The notes beneath the pieces are model-generated. The model did no database searches and was not told where the DNA came from. It saw only the letters and a program-made list of their open reading frames with translations. Shown one piece after another: positions 27,197 through 39,951 of a stretch of DNA of 64,000 nt. Origin of the DNA: VAZQ01 sp963744275 (GTDB taxonomy: Bacteria > Pseudomonadota > Alphaproteobacteria > Rhizobiales > Xanthobacteraceae). A program made the position numbers and the translations under genes. The first letter of the stretch is position 1; the number at the start of each line of letters is the position of its first letter. Location: assembly GCA_963744275.1 (NCBI GenBank), contig CAVUSX010000021.1:821333-885332 (forward strand). Direction: 5' to 3'.

Positions 27197-30160
27197 TCAC
27201 CCCAGCGCCTCTTCGAGCAAACGCCTTGAGCTGCACCAGGTGCTTGGGCATCAGCCCGGTGGCGGTGGCGGCCGAGGCGGCGCGGCCGGCATAGCGCGGC
27301 CGGTCGCGGCGTGGCGCCGACCTGCTTGAGCACCCAATCGAGATACGGCTCCATGAAGTGCCAGGCGCCCATATTGCGCGGCTCCTCCTGGCACCAGACC
27401 AGCTCGGCCGATTTGAAGCGGCCGAGCTCCTGCACCAGCGCCTTGAGCGGCACCGGATAGAGCTGCTCGACCCGCAGGAGGTAGACATCGTCGATGCCGC
27501 GCTTCTCGCGCTCCTCGTAGAGATCGTAATAGACCTTGCCGGAGCACAGCACGACGCGGCTGATCTTGTCGTCGGCGACGAGCTTGATCTTCTCGTCGGG
27601 CAGCATCTGGGCATCGTCCCACAGCAGGCGATGGAAGCTCGTGCTCGGCCCCAGCTCGTCGAGCCGCGACACCGCGCGCTTGTGGCGCAGCAGCGACTTC
27701 GGCGTCATCAGGATGAGCGGCTTGCGGATGTCGCGCTTCAATTGCCGCCGCAGGATGTGGAAGTAGTTGGCCGGCGTGGTGCAATTGGCGACCTGCATAT
27801 TGTCCTCGGCGCACATCTGCAGGAAGCGCTCGAGCCGGGCCGAGGAATGCTCCGGCCCCTGCCCCTCGTAGCCGTGCGGCAGCAGGCAGACCAGCCCCGA
27901 CAGGCGCAGCCACTTGCGCTCGCCCGAGGAGACGAACTGATCGAACACCACCTGGGCGCCGTTGGCGAAATCGCCGAACTGCGCCTCCCAGAGCGTCAGC
28001 GCATTGGGCTCGGCGAGCGAATAGCCGTATTCGAAGCCGAGCACCGCCTCCTCGGACAGCATCGAGTTGACGACCTCGAAGCGGGACTGGCTCGTCGCGC
28101 AGGTGATTGAGCGGGACGTAGGCGGTCCTCGTTCTCCTGATCGATCAGCACGGAATGGCGCTGCGAGAAGGTGCCGCGCTCGCTGTCCTGGCCGGAGAGC
28201 CGCACCGGATGGCCGTCGAGCAGCAGCGACGCGAAGGCGAGCGCCTCGCCGGTCGACCAGTCGAGGCCGATGCCGGTCTCGATCGACTTGCGGCGGGCAT
28301 CGAGGAAGCGCTGGATGGTGCGGTGCACGATGGAAGCCCTTGGGCACCGCGGTGATCTTGTCGCCGATGTCCTTGAGGGTCTCGATCGCGACCCCGGTAT
28401 TGCCGCGCCGCGGATCGTCGTAGTCGCGCGCCGCCTTGATGTCGGACCAGCGGCCGTCGAGCCAATCGGCGCTGTTGGGCCGATAGCTCTGGCTGGCTTC
28501 GAGCTCGATATCGAGCCGCGCCCGCCAGTCCGCCTTCATCTTCTCCACCTCGCCCTCGGTGACGACGCCGTCGGCGACGAGCTTCTTGCCGTAGATCTCG
28601 ACCGTGGTCGGATGGGCGGCGATCGCCTTGTACATCAGGGGCTGGGTGAAGGAGGGCTCGTCGCCCTCGTTGTGGCCGTGCCGCCGGTAGCAGAACATGT
28701 CGATGACGACCGGCTTCTGGAACTTCTGCCGGAACTCGGTCGCCACCTTGGCGGCGAACACCACCGCTTCCGGATCGTCGCCGTTGACGTGGAAGATCGG
28801 CGCCTCGATCATCTTGGCGACATCGGAGGGAAACGGCGAGGAGCGCGAGTAGCGCGGATAGGTGGTGAAGCCGATCTGGTTGTTGATGATGAAATGCACC
28901 GAGCCGCCGGTGCGGTGGCCGCGCAGGCCCGACAGCCCGAAGCATTCGGCGATCACGCCCTGGCCCGCGAAGGCGGCGTCGCCCGAGATCAGGAGCGGCA
29001 TCACCATGGTGCGGTTGTCGGGCGTGGCGCCGTGCTGGTCCTGCTTGGCGCGCACCTTTCCGAGCACCACCGGGTTGACGATCTCGAGATGCGAGGGATT
29101 GGCGGTGAGCGACAGATGCACCCGGTTGCCGTCGAACTCGCGGTCCGAGGAGGCGCCGAGGTGATATTTGACGTCGCCCGATCCCTCGATCTCGTTGGGG
29201 GTCGAGGAGCCGCCCTTGAACTCGTGGAAGATGGCGCGGTGCGGCTTGCCCATGACCTGCGCCAGCACGCTGAGGCGGCCGCGATGCGCCATGCCGAGCG
29301 CGATGTCCTTCACGCCGAGCGCGCCGCCGCGCTTGATGATCTGCTCGAGCGCGGGAATCATCGACTCGCCGCCGTCGAGGCCGAAGCGCTTGGTGCCGGT
29401 GAACTTGGTATCGCAGAACTTCTCGAAGCCCTCGGCCTCGATCAGCTTGTTGAGGATGGCGCGCTTGCCCTCGCGGGTGAAGCTGATCTCCTTGTCGGGG
29501 CCCTCGATGCGCTCCTGCATCCAGCCTTTCTGGGCGGCGTCGGAGATGTGCATGAACTCCACCGCCAGGGTCTGGCAATAGGTGCGCTGCAGGATGGTGA
29601 CGATCTCGCGGATGGTGCCGAACTCGAGACCGAGCACGCGGTCGAGAAAGATCGGCCGGTCATAGTCGGCTTCCTCGAAGCCGTAGGAGCGCGGATCGAG
29701 CTCGGAGCGATCCTTCGGCGGCTCGAGCCCGAGCGGATCGAGATTGGCGTGGAAGGCGCCGCGGATCCGATAGGCGCGGATCAGCATCAAGGCATGGATG
29801 GAATCGCGGGTGGCCTGCTGAACCTCGGCGGCGGAGATCTCGACGCCGCGGCTCTGCGCCTTGGCCTTGAGCTTGTCGCCGACCGCGCGCTCGACCTCGC
29901 CCCAGTCGCCGGCCAGCGCGCCTGGTGAGGTCGTCGCGCGGCAGCTGCGGCCAGTTCGGCAGCGCCCATGACGGGCCGCTGGCGTTCTCGAGCACCTCGG
30001 CGGGATCGTCCTTGAGGCTGCGGAAGAAGGCCTGCCACTCGGCATCGACCGCATTGGGATCGGCCTCATAGCGGGCATAGAGGTCGTCGATATAGCCGGC
30101 GTTGCCGCCGTACAGGAACGAGGTGGAGGCGAAGGCGGCGTTGGCGTCTTGGCGGGACAT
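27197..30160 (-). CDS. sucA: 2-oxoglutarate dehydrogenase E1 (frameshifted)
   Basis: The thiamine-diphosphate-dependent decarboxylase of the complex, about 987 residues. It starts MSRQDANAAFASTSFLYGGN at 30160. The E1 signatures are DIALGMAHRGRLSVLAQVMG, FAGQGVIAECFGLSGLRGHR and HVNGDDPEAVVFAAKVATEF, then MFCYRRHGHNEGDEPSFTQP, which together hold the cofactor-binding residues. The C-terminal transketolase-like part contains HGYEGQGPEHSSARLERFLQ. The natural stop is the TGA at 27197-27199 after KALLEEALG, reached through a shift near 27225. Other shifts lie near 27300, 28100, 28330 and 29930. Upstream is sucD, with about 215 bp between. Confidence 0.93.
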
Positions 30161-30375
30161 GCAGGCGATCCTGGATGAACGGGCGATCCCGACAGGGAAT
30201 CCTCCCCGCTGGCGATCTTCAGAACGGGAGCGATCAGCCCCAGCGAACCGAACTCCTGTGCGTTGGAGATCGGCTTTGTCCACTGCGCGAATTGGGTAAA
30301 CCCGATTCGCCTCCCGGCCCGCTCCTCTTACCCTATTTAGTGGACGAATATGACGTTGAAAGTGCAAAAACTGAA

Positions 30376-32424
<2,049 letters not shown>

Positions 32425-32565
32425 GCCGCAACCTGTCCGATGTCAGGGTTCGCGAAATACCGGCCGGCGAAGGATTGGCCCACCAATTCCGCCGTCCGCT
32501 CGGCGAATCAGAGCCGCAACTCAAAGGCTACGCGGCTCGGAGCGCCGCCGGCGATCCGAGCAAGC

Positions 32566-33531
32566 TCACTTGTCGAGATTGGGCGCGATCGTGCGGCAGG
32601 CGTCGACCAGGGTCTTCACCGCGCTCGCCGACTTCTCGAACATGGCGCGCTCGGCACTGTTGAGCTGGATCTCGACGATGCGCTCGACCCCCTTGGCGCC
32701 GATCACCGACGGCACGCCGACATAGAGGTCCTTCACCCCATACTCGCCGTTGAGCCAGGCCGCGCAGGGCAGCACGCGCTTCTTGTCGCGCAGATAGCTC
32801 TCCGCCATGGCGATGGCGGAAGCGGCCGGGGCGTAGAAGGCCGAGCCGGTCTTGAGCAGGTTGACGATCTCGGCGCCGCCGTCGCGGGTGCGCTGCACGA
32901 TCGCGTCGAGGCGCGCCTGGGTGGTCCATTTCATCTTGACCAGATCGGGCAGCGGAATGCCGGCGACCGTCGAATAGCGCGTGAGCGGCACCATGGCGTC
33001 GCCGTGGCCGCCCAGCACGAAGGCGGTGACGTCCTCGACCGAGACGTTGAACTCGTCGGCCAGGAAATAACGAAAGCGCGCCGAATCCAGCACCCCGGCC
33101 ATGCCCACCACCATCTGCTTGGGCAGCCCGCAGGCCTTCTGCAGCGCCCAGACCATGGCGTCGAGCGGGTTGGTGATGCAGATCACGAAGGCATTGGGGG
33201 CGTATTTCTTGATGCCGGAGCCGACCTGCTCCATCACCTTGAGGTTGATGCCGAGCAGATCATCGCGGCTCATGCCCGGCTTGCGCGGCACGCCGGCGGT
33301 GACCACGCAGACCGCGGCGCCCTCCATGGCTTCGTAGGAGTTGGTGCCGACAAAATGGGCATTGAAGCCGTCGACCGGCGAAGATTCGGCGAGATCGAGC
33401 GACTTGCCTTGCGGAATGCCCTCAGCGATGTCGAACAGAACGACGTCGCCGAGCTCCTTGAGGCCGACCAGATGGGCGAGCGTGCCGCCGATCTGCCCAG
33501 CCCCGATCAATGCGATCTTAGGACGCGCCAT
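32566..33531 (-). CDS. mdh: malate dehydrogenase
   Basis: An intact 321-residue LDH-like malate dehydrogenase, converting malate to oxaloacetate with NAD. It starts MARPKIALIGAGQIGGTLAH with the GxGxxG nucleotide site. AGVPRKPGMSRDDLL carries substrate-binding arginines, CITNPLDAMVWAL follows, and the catalytic histidine is in VLGGHGDAMVPL. The ATG at 33531 was chosen because it directly precedes the conserved beta strand; the frame is open further upstream without conserved sequence. mdh opens the mdh-sucCDAB-lpd series, the usual alphaproteobacterial order. Confidence 0.96.
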   Translation of the reverse strand: MARPKIALIGAGQIGGTLAHLVGLKELGDVVLFDIAEGIPQGKSLDLAESSPVDGFNAHFVGTNSYEAMEGAAVCVVTAGVPRKPGMSRDDLLGINLKVMEQVGSGIKKYAPNAFVICITNPLDAMVWALQKACGLPKQMVVGMAGVLDSARFRYFLADEFNVSVEDVTAFVLGGHGDAMVPLTRYSTVAGIPLPDLVKMKWTTQARLDAIVQRTRDGGAEIVNLLKTGSAFYAPAASAIAMAESYLRDKKRVLPCAAWLNGEYGVKDLYVGVPSVIGAKGVERIVEIQLNSAERAMFEKSASAVKTLVDACRTIAPNLDK

Positions 33532-33695
33532 GTGGGGAAAACCCTCGAATACGGGCGGTGGGGATACCGGGGACCCGGACTTTCGAAAATGCCCGCTGCA
33601 CTGCGTCATAGCCCCATTCGGGGCTGTGGTTCAAGTCGCCGGCGGTCAACTCGGTCGACTATCGGTCGAGCCGTGCTTTGTGATGCGGCGCAGCG

Positions 33696-34919
33696 TCAGG
33701 TTTCCACGATCCCGCCTTGCGTCGAGGGGCTGGCGGCCGAGTCCCGCCGGCCATGCGGCAAGGCCAGGTAGGACTGCGAGCGCATCTCGATCAACCGCGA
33801 GGCGGTGCGCTTGAACTCCCGCGCCTCGAAGCCGTCCTGCGCGCGATAAAGGCCGTCGGGCTCGGCGGCGGCCGAGGCCAGGAGCTTCACGGCATTGTCG
33901 TAGAAGGTGTCGATCAGGATGATGAAGCGCTTGGCCTCGTTGCGCCGATCGAAATCCATCACCGGGATGCGGTCGAGGATCAGGGTGTGGAACTCGTGCG
34001 CGATCTTGAGATAGTCGGCCGCTCCGAGCGGCTGCTCGCACAGCTGATCGAAGCCGAAACGCGCGACCCCGCGGGCGGCGCGCGGGATGTGCAGCACGCG
34101 ACCGAGCACTGCCAAATCCTGCGCGGCGCCCGGCTGACCGCCGGTGAGGCGCCGCCAGGCCGCGTCGAGCGCGGCGGTGGCCGCCGCATCGGGGGGAACG
34201 TACCAGACCGGCTGGCCGGCGAGCTTTTCCAGCCGGAAATCGGCGCGCGCGGACAGCTCCACCACCTCCATGTGGCGCTCGATGAGCCCGATGAAGGGCA
34301 GAAACAGCGCGCGGTTGAGTCCGTCGCGGTAGAGCTCGCCCGGCGCCACATTGGAGGTCGCCACCACCACCACGCCGAGCTCGAGCAGCCGGCGGAACAG
34401 ACGGCCGAGAATCATCGCATCGGCGATGTCGGTGACGTTGAATTCGTCGAAGCACAAGAGCCAGCTCTCCTGCGCGATGGCGGCGGCGGTGAGCCGGATC
34501 GGATCCTCGTCGGCGCCGATGCCGTTCTTCTGCTGCCGGCGGAAACCGGCGATCCGCGCGTGGGTGTCGGCCATGAACTCGTGGAAATGGGTGCGCCGCT
34601 TGCGCACGACCGGGCTGGCGGCGAAGAACAGATCCATCAGCATGGTCTTGCCGCGTCCCACCTCGCCGAAAATGTAGAGGCCCCGGATCGGCTCCTCGCG
34701 GCGCTCGCGCGCCCCGAACAGCCAGCCGAGCGAGGATGACTTGCGCGCCAGCCGATGCTGGACGAGACGCCGGTCGAGCAGCGACAGCCGCTCCAGCACC
34801 GCCTCCTGGGCGCGGTCGCGCTCGATCTCGCCGGTGGCGACGAGCGCCGCATATTGGGCGGTGAGATCAGCGGGCATGGGGACCGGGGGAGGCAGCGCTG
34901 CGGGGACGTGACGAGCCAT
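33696..34919 (-). CDS. zapE: cell division protein ZapE (AFG1-like ATPase)
   Basis: An intact ATPase of about 407 residues of the ZapE/AFG1 family, which binds the FtsZ ring in Proteobacteria. Walker A is FGEVGRGKTMLMDLFF, followed by HFHEFMADTHARI and the Walker B-type ESWLLCFDEFNVTDIADAMI, then the sensor-like VVVVATSNVAPGELYRDGLN. The start could be the ATG at 34919 (MARHVPAALP) or at 34877 (MPADLTAQYAALVATGEIER); neither has a clear ribosome-binding site. Its position just upstream of mdh is conserved in Rhizobiales. Confidence 0.9.
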   Translation of the reverse strand: MARHVPAALPPPVPMPADLTAQYAALVATGEIERDRAQEAVLERLSLLDRRLVQHRLARKSSSLGWLFGARERREEPIRGLYIFGEVGRGKTMLMDLFFAASPVVRKRRTHFHEFMADTHARIAGFRRQQKNGIGADEDPIRLTAAAIAQESWLLCFDEFNVTDIADAMILGRLFRRLLELGVVVVATSNVAPGELYRDGLNRALFLPFIGLIERHMEVVELSARADFRLEKLAGQPVWYVPPDAAATAALDAAWRRLTGGQPGAAQDLAVLGRVLHIPRAARGVARFGFDQLCEQPLGAADYLKIAHEFHTLILDRIPVMDFDRRNEAKRFIILIDTFYDNAVKLLASAAAEPDGLYRAQDGFEAREFKRTASRLIEMRSQSYLALPHGRRDSAASPSTQGGIVET

Positions 34920-34993
34920 AACAATCGGCGCGGGGCAAGCCAAGCCGGCGGCCGAAAGGATGCAGCAACGGATCATCTCGCGTTTGGGCAGAC

Positions 34994-35530
34994 CTACGCG
35001 GCCAGCGGATAGGCGGCCTCGATCACATAGGGGCCGCCGCCGACCGAAGCCCGCGATGAGAACAGCACGAAGCGCGAGACCCGGAACGGCAGCAGGCCGA
35101 AGAGCGTGCGCGAGGAAAGATAGTCGGCGACCTGGCGGCTGGAGGATTCGCGCAGCCGCGCCAGCGTGACATGGGGCGTGTATTTGCGCCCCTGCGCATC
35201 GAGCCCGACGCGGCGCATCAGGCGCTCGTGCTCGGCCTGCAAATCCATCAACGCCTGGGTCTGCGCCAAGGTGGCGACCAAAGCGCGCGGGCGGCGGCCA
35301 CCGAAGGCGGCGAGCGCGTCGAAGCGCAACTCGAACTCGGTCCGCCGCACCATCCCGAGCAGCGACGCGACCTCCTGGGCGACCACGTCATCCACATCGC
35401 CGATGAACCGCAGCGTCAGATGATAGTTCTCAGGATCGATCCAGCGCGCACCCGGCAGCCCGCCGCGCAGCATGGACAACTCGCGGCCGATTTCGGCGGG
35501 GATTTCGAGACCGGTGAAGATACGCAGCAT
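34994..35530 (-). CDS. thpR: RNA 2',3'-cyclic phosphodiesterase ThpR
   Basis: An intact 178-residue 2H phosphoesterase. The two catalytic motifs are visible as NYHLTLRFIGDVD (near residue 42) and TPHVTLARLRES (near residue 125). The N-terminus MLRIFTGLEIPAEIGRELSM is typical of ThpR. Family members open 2',3'-cyclic phosphates on RNA and were first known as 2'-5' RNA ligases. The ATG at 35530 begins the conserved part. It lies on the same strand as zapE, but 75 bp or more separate them. Confidence 0.88.
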   Translation of the reverse strand: MLRIFTGLEIPAEIGRELSMLRGGLPGARWIDPENYHLTLRFIGDVDDVVAQEVASLLGMVRRTEFELRFDALAAFGGRRPRALVATLAQTQALMDLQAEHERLMRRVGLDAQGRKYTPHVTLARLRESSSRQVADYLSSRTLFGLLPFRVSRFVLFSSRASVGGGPYVIEAAYPLAA

Positions 35531-35622
35531 GGACGTTACGCGGCAAGGAGCGCGGCATCGGGGCGCCACCCACATGATATAGGACCGCAGCGCAGGATTC
35601 GCACGTCGGCCGAGCTACGGGC

Positions 35623-36288
35623 TCAGCTTCCACGTCGGCTGCGCACCCGCGCCACCAGCTCCTCGACCTGCGGGAGAATCCCGGCCACGATCACGTCGAC
35701 ACCGGCGGCGGTCGGGTGCAGCCCGTCTGGCTGGACGAGCCGCGGGTCGTCGACGACCCCCGCCAGGAAGAACGGATACAACGACAGATGATCGGCCGCG
35801 GCCAGATCCGGATAGATGCTGTTGAACGCCTGCACGTAGTCGGCGCCCAGATTGGGCGCCGCCTGCATGCCGCACAGGAGCACCTCGATATGCCGCTCCT
35901 GCAGGCGGGTCACGATGTCCTGCAGGATCTTGCGCGTCGCCTGGGGATCGAGGCCGCGCAGCATGTCGTTGGCGCCGAGCTCGAGGATGACGGCTTCGGT
36001 GCCCTCGGGCACCGACCAGTCGAGGCGGGCGAGCCCGCCCGCCGCGGTGTCGCCCGAGACCCCGGCATTGCTGATCGCGACCGCCTCACCCTTGGCGTTG
36101 AGCGCCTTTTCGAGCTTCGCCGGAAATGCCGCAGCGGCCGGCAAGCCATAGCCGGCGGTGAGCGAATCTCCGAATGCGACGATTCGCACCGGCCCCTCGG
36201 CGCCGCGGGCGGACGAAACCGGCCCGGAGGAGAAGCCGCAGGCAAGACCGAGCAGGACGGCCCAAAGCCCCAATGCCCGCCCCAGCAT
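35623..36288 (-). CDS. GDSL-type esterase (TesA-like)
   Basis: A secreted GDSL hydrolase of about 221 residues. It starts MLGRALGLWAVLLGLACGFS, a signal peptide, then RIVAFGDSLTAGYGLPAAAA (block I with the nucleophile serine), the Gly in SNAGVSGDTAAGG (block II), Asn in ELGANDMLRG (block III) and the catalytic Asp and His in QPDGLHPTAAGVD (block V). Arylesterase or acyl-CoA thioesterase I activity is typical. The start at 36288 was chosen to give a signal peptide and leave room for a promoter. It is divergent from a YbbAP-type ABC transporter, the same arrangement as tesA and ybbAP in E. coli. Confidence 0.88.
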   Translation of the reverse strand: MLGRALGLWAVLLGLACGFSSGPVSSARGAEGPVRIVAFGDSLTAGYGLPAAAAFPAKLEKALNAKGEAVAISNAGVSGDTAAGGLARLDWSVPEGTEAVILELGANDMLRGLDPQATRKILQDIVTRLQERHIEVLLCGMQAAPNLGADYVQAFNSIYPDLAAADHLSLYPFFLAGVVDDPRLVQPDGLHPTAAGVDVIVAGILPQVEELVARVRSRRGS

Positions 36289-36418
36289 CTGGACCCGCGC
36301 GCCCTGCCACCCATATGAGCGAAGCGCCGGCGGTGCCGCCTCGGCGGCAGTGATCCGGCACGACACCGGCTGAAACAAGATCGAAGAGCTGGCGACCGAC
36401 CGCATATAGGACACCTCG

Positions 36419-37147
36419 ATGCATGACATTTCGGGCTTGCGCCCCAGCGGCTCGGCGATCGCGCTCACCGGCATCAACCTGTCGCTCGGGCGCGATGCGA
36501 CCCGGGTTCATATCCTCAAAGACGTCAACCTGCATATAGGGGTCGGCGAGGCGGTCGGCCTGGTCGGTCCCTCGGGCTCGGGCAAGTCGACCCTCTTGAT
36601 GATCATGGCCGGGCTCGAGCGGCCCGATACCGGCACGGTGCGGGTGGCGGGCGAAGACCTGGGGGCGCTCGGGGAGGATGCGCTGGCGCGCTTCCGCGGC
36701 CGCAATGTGGGGATCGTGTTCCAGTCGTTCCATCTCATCCCGACCATGACGGCACTCGAGAACGTGGCCATCCCGCTCGAGCTTGCGGGCGCGCCGGATG
36801 CCGCCGCGCGCGCCGCCCGCGAGCTCTCAGCCGTCGGCCTCGCGGCCCGCAGCGGGCATTATCCGGCCGAGCTGTCGGGGGGCGAGCAGCAACGGGTGGC
36901 GCTCGCCCGCGCGCGCGCCCCGAACCCGGCGATCCTGATCGCCGACGAGCCGACCGGCAATCTCGACGAGACCACGGGCGCCGAGATCGTCGATCTGTTG
37001 TTCGCGAGCCACGCCGAGCGCGGCACCACGCTGGTTCTGGTCACCCATGATGCGGCCTTGGCGCGCCGCTGCGACCGGGTGGTGCGGATGCGATCCGGGC
37101 GCATCGACGGGCAGACGAGCCGCGCGACCGAGGGGACGGGAGCGTGA
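36419..37147 (+). CDS. ABC transporter ATP-binding protein (YbbA-like)
   Basis: An intact 242-residue LolD/YbbA-type ATPase. Walker A VGPSGSGKSTLLMIMAG, Q-loop VFQSFHLIPTMTALENV, signature AELSGGEQQRVALARAR, Walker B ILIADEPTGNLDETTG and the switch histidine in VLVTHDAALARRC are present. The stop overlaps the GTG start of the permease (GTGA), so the two are coupled. Substrate unknown. This pair, divergent from a GDSL esterase, is a conserved proteobacterial module. Confidence 0.93.
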   Translation: MHDISGLRPSGSAIALTGINLSLGRDATRVHILKDVNLHIGVGEAVGLVGPSGSGKSTLLMIMAGLERPDTGTVRVAGEDLGALGEDALARFRGRNVGIVFQSFHLIPTMTALENVAIPLELAGAPDAAARAARELSAVGLAARSGHYPAELSGGEQQRVALARARAPNPAILIADEPTGNLDETTGAEIVDLLFASHAERGTTLVLVTHDAALARRCDRVVRMRSGRIDGQTSRATEGTGA

Positions 37148-39705
37148 ACGCCCGGCCCGCGCGATCCGCCGGTGTCCTGCCTCTGACGCTGCGCCTGGCG
37201 GCGCGCGATCTGCGCGGCGGCTTGCGCGGATTCTACGTCTTCATGATCTGCATCGCGCTCGGCGTGACCGCGATCGCAGGCGTCGGCTCGACGGCGGCGA
37301 GCCTCACCGACGGCATCGCCCGCGAGGGCCGGGTCATTCTGGGCGGCGACGTGGCCTTCTCCCTCATTCCCAACGAGGCGAGCGCGGCGGAGCGCGAATT
37401 TCTGCAATCCCAGGGCCGGCTCTCGGTGGCCGCCACCTTTCGGGCCATGGCGCGCGCCGCCGACGGACACACGGCGCTGGTCGAGATCAAGGCGGTCGAT
37501 GGCGCTTATCCGCTCTACGGCACGGTCGCGCTCGATCCGGATCAGGCGCTCGCCGCGGTGCTGGAGGAACGCGACGGCGCCTTCGGGGCCGCGGCCGATC
37601 CGGCCTTGCTGGCACGGCTCGATCTCGCGCCCGGGGCCAGCATCAAGGTGGGGCAGGCCACCATCGCGATCCGCGCCGCCCTCACCGGCGAGCCCGACAA
37701 GGTCGCGGGCGGCATCGGGTTCGGGCCGCGCCTGCTCATCAGCGAGGCGGCGCTGCGGGCGACCGGATTGCTGCAGCCCGGCAGCCTGGTGCGCTGGCAC
37801 TATCGTCTGGGGCTCGGCGCCGCCTCCAGCGACGCCGAGGTGAGCCGCGTGACGGCGGCGGCGGCGGCCCAATTCCCGCAGGCCGGCTGGGACGTGCGTA
37901 CCCGCACCAATGCGTCGCCCTCGCTCGAGCAGGACGTGGAGCGATTCACCCAATACCTGACCCTGGTCGGATTGACCGCCTTGCTGGTCGGCGGCGTGGG
38001 GGTCGCCAATGCGGTGAAGAACCATCTCGACCGCAAGCGGACCGTCATCGCCACCCTGAAATCGGTCGGCGCCACCGGCGGCCGGGTGTTTGCGATCTAT
38101 CTGGTCGAGGTCATCGGCCTCGCGGTCCTCGGCGCGTTGCCGGGGCTCGTCATCGGGGCGGCGCTGCCGTTCTTGATCGTGTGGGGATTCGGCACCGTGC
38201 TGCCGTTGCCGATCGCGCCGGCCCTGCATGCGGGCGTGCTGGGGCTCGGCCTCCTCTATGGCGTGCTCACCGCGGTCGCCTTCGCGCTGTGGCCGCTGGG
38301 ACGCGCCCACGACGTGCCGGTCTCGACGCTGTTCCGCGACGAGGTCGCCAACGAGGCGCGCTGGCCGCGCCGGTCCTACATCGCGGCGACCGTGCTGGTG
38401 GTCGGCACGCTGGCGAGCCTCGCGGTGGCGCTCGCCCACGATCAGCGCACCGCCGCGATCTTCGTGGCGGCGGCGGCCGCGGTGCTGGTGACGCTGCGGC
38501 TGATCGCGGGCCTCTTGATGCGGATCGCGCGGCGCCTGCCGCATGCGCGCTCCACCGTGCTGCGGCTCGCGATCGCCAATGTGTATCGGCCGGGCGCGCT
38601 CACCACCAGCGTCGTGCTGTCGCTGGGGCTGGGCCTCGCGCTCCTGGTCACGGTGATCGAGATCGACGGCAATCTGCGCCGGCAGTTCATGGCGGCGCTG
38701 CCGGAGCGGGCGCCGGCCTTCTTCTTTCTCGACATTCCGCCGGCGGATGCGGGCGGATTCGACGATGTCATCCACCGCGATGCGCCGGGCGCGACGCTCG
38801 AGCGCGTGCCCATGCTGCGCGGCCGCATCGTGGCGGCGAACGGAGTGCCGATCGAGACGCTCAAGCCGGCGGCGAGCGCCGCCTGGGTGCTGCAGAGCGA
38901 TCGCGGCATCACCTATGCGAACGAGGTGCCGGCCGGCTCGCGCGTGGTGGAAGGGGAATGGTGGAAGCCGGATGAGCAGGGGTCGCTGGTCTCGTTCGAG
39001 AAGAGGGTGGCGGACGGGCTCGGCCTCAAGCTCGGCGACACCGTCAGCGTCAACGTGCTGGGACGTCTCATCACGGCGCGCATCGCCAATCTGCGCACGC
39101 TCGACTGGCAGAGCCTCGGCATCAATTTCGTGATGGTGTTCTCGCCCGCCACGTTTCGGGATGCGCCCCACACCGACATCGCCACCCTCACCTATCCGGG
39201 CGGCAGCACCCCGGCGCAGGAGATCGCGCTGCTCAAGACGCTCGCCGACGCCTACCCGTCGGTGACCGCGGTGCGGGTGCGCGACGCGCTCGATGCGGTC
39301 GCCCATGTGGTCACCAATCTGGTGCTCGGCCTGCGCGGAGCGACCGCCCTCACTTTGGTGGTGGCGCTGTTGGTGCTGGGCGGGGCGCTCGCGTCCGGCC
39401 ATCAGAACCGGGTGCACGACGCGGTGGTGCTCAAGGTCCTGGGCGCCAGCCGCGGGGCGCTGTTGAGCGCCTATGTGCTCGAATATCTCCTGGTCGGCGG
39501 CGCCACCGCCGTGTTCGGCATCGCGGCCGGATCGGCCGCCGCCGCGCTCATCCTCACCCGGGTGATGAACCTGTCGTTCGGATGGCTCCCGGGACCGGCT
39601 TTCGCAGCCGCCGCCGGCGCCATCGCGGCGACGGTGCTGCTGGGGCTCATCGGCACCTTCGCGGCGCTCGGCCAGAAGCCGGCCGCGGTACTGCGCAACC
39701 TCTGA
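37144..39705 (+). CDS. ABC transporter permease (YbbP-like, FtsX domains)
   Basis: An intact 853-residue permease starting from a GTG that overlaps the ATPase gene. One N-terminal transmembrane helix (GFYVFMICIALGVTAIAGVG), a large periplasmic domain, an FtsX-type bundle (YLTLVGLTALLVGGVGVANA near residue 275), a second set of helices in the middle, a second periplasmic domain and a final FtsX bundle (VVALLVLGGALASGHQNRVH) are visible, about ten helices in total. This duplicated layout is that of YbbP, the partner of YbbA. The likely role is in handling lipids or envelope molecules; not proven for the family. Confidence 0.92.
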   Translation: MNARPARSAGVLPLTLRLAARDLRGGLRGFYVFMICIALGVTAIAGVGSTAASLTDGIAREGRVILGGDVAFSLIPNEASAAEREFLQSQGRLSVAATFRAMARAADGHTALVEIKAVDGAYPLYGTVALDPDQALAAVLEERDGAFGAAADPALLARLDLAPGASIKVGQATIAIRAALTGEPDKVAGGIGFGPRLLISEAALRATGLLQPGSLVRWHYRLGLGAASSDAEVSRVTAAAAAQFPQAGWDVRTRTNASPSLEQDVERFTQYLTLVGLTALLVGGVGVANAVKNHLDRKRTVIATLKSVGATGGRVFAIYLVEVIGLAVLGALPGLVIGAALPFLIVWGFGTVLPLPIAPALHAGVLGLGLLYGVLTAVAFALWPLGRAHDVPVSTLFRDEVANEARWPRRSYIAATVLVVGTLASLAVALAHDQRTAAIFVAAAAAVLVTLRLIAGLLMRIARRLPHARSTVLRLAIANVYRPGALTTSVVLSLGLGLALLVTVIEIDGNLRRQFMAALPERAPAFFFLDIPPADAGGFDDVIHRDAPGATLERVPMLRGRIVAANGVPIETLKPAASAAWVLQSDRGITYANEVPAGSRVVEGEWWKPDEQGSLVSFEKRVADGLGLKLGDTVSVNVLGRLITARIANLRTLDWQSLGINFVMVFSPATFRDAPHTDIATLTYPGGSTPAQEIALLKTLADAYPSVTAVRVRDALDAVAHVVTNLVLGLRGATALTLVVALLVLGGALASGHQNRVHDAVVLKVLGASRGALLSAYVLEYLLVGGATAVFGIAAGSAAAALILTRVMNLSFGWLPGPAFAAAAGAIAATVLLGLIGTFAALGQKPAAVLRNL

Positions 39706-39951
39706 TAGGGTGCGGCCGGCACGCCGTCACGGGCGGCGTCATGGGCGGCGTCATGGGCCCCATCCGGGCGCCACATTGCGGCTTTGTAACGTGGCCGGTG
39801 CATTGTTGGCGCATTAACAATTCCTCGCCTTCGCATCTGGCGCGCGGGTCGCCGCCGCACTAGATTCCGCGCATCGGGCGCCAGCCGGCCGGGTCGGTGC
39901 GGCGCCCCGCCATCCGGCCGGCTCGCCGGAGACAAGAGAGAGGGAATTCCA

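Noticed and set aside
28171..29928. Long open frame on the plus strand opposite sucA, and similar ones opposite mdh/sucC (31747-33771) and acnA (42356-45484).
   Set aside because: These are antisense shadows created by high GC third positions; their translations are rich in Arg, His, Gly and Asp with no domains, while the opposite strand encodes conserved enzymes.
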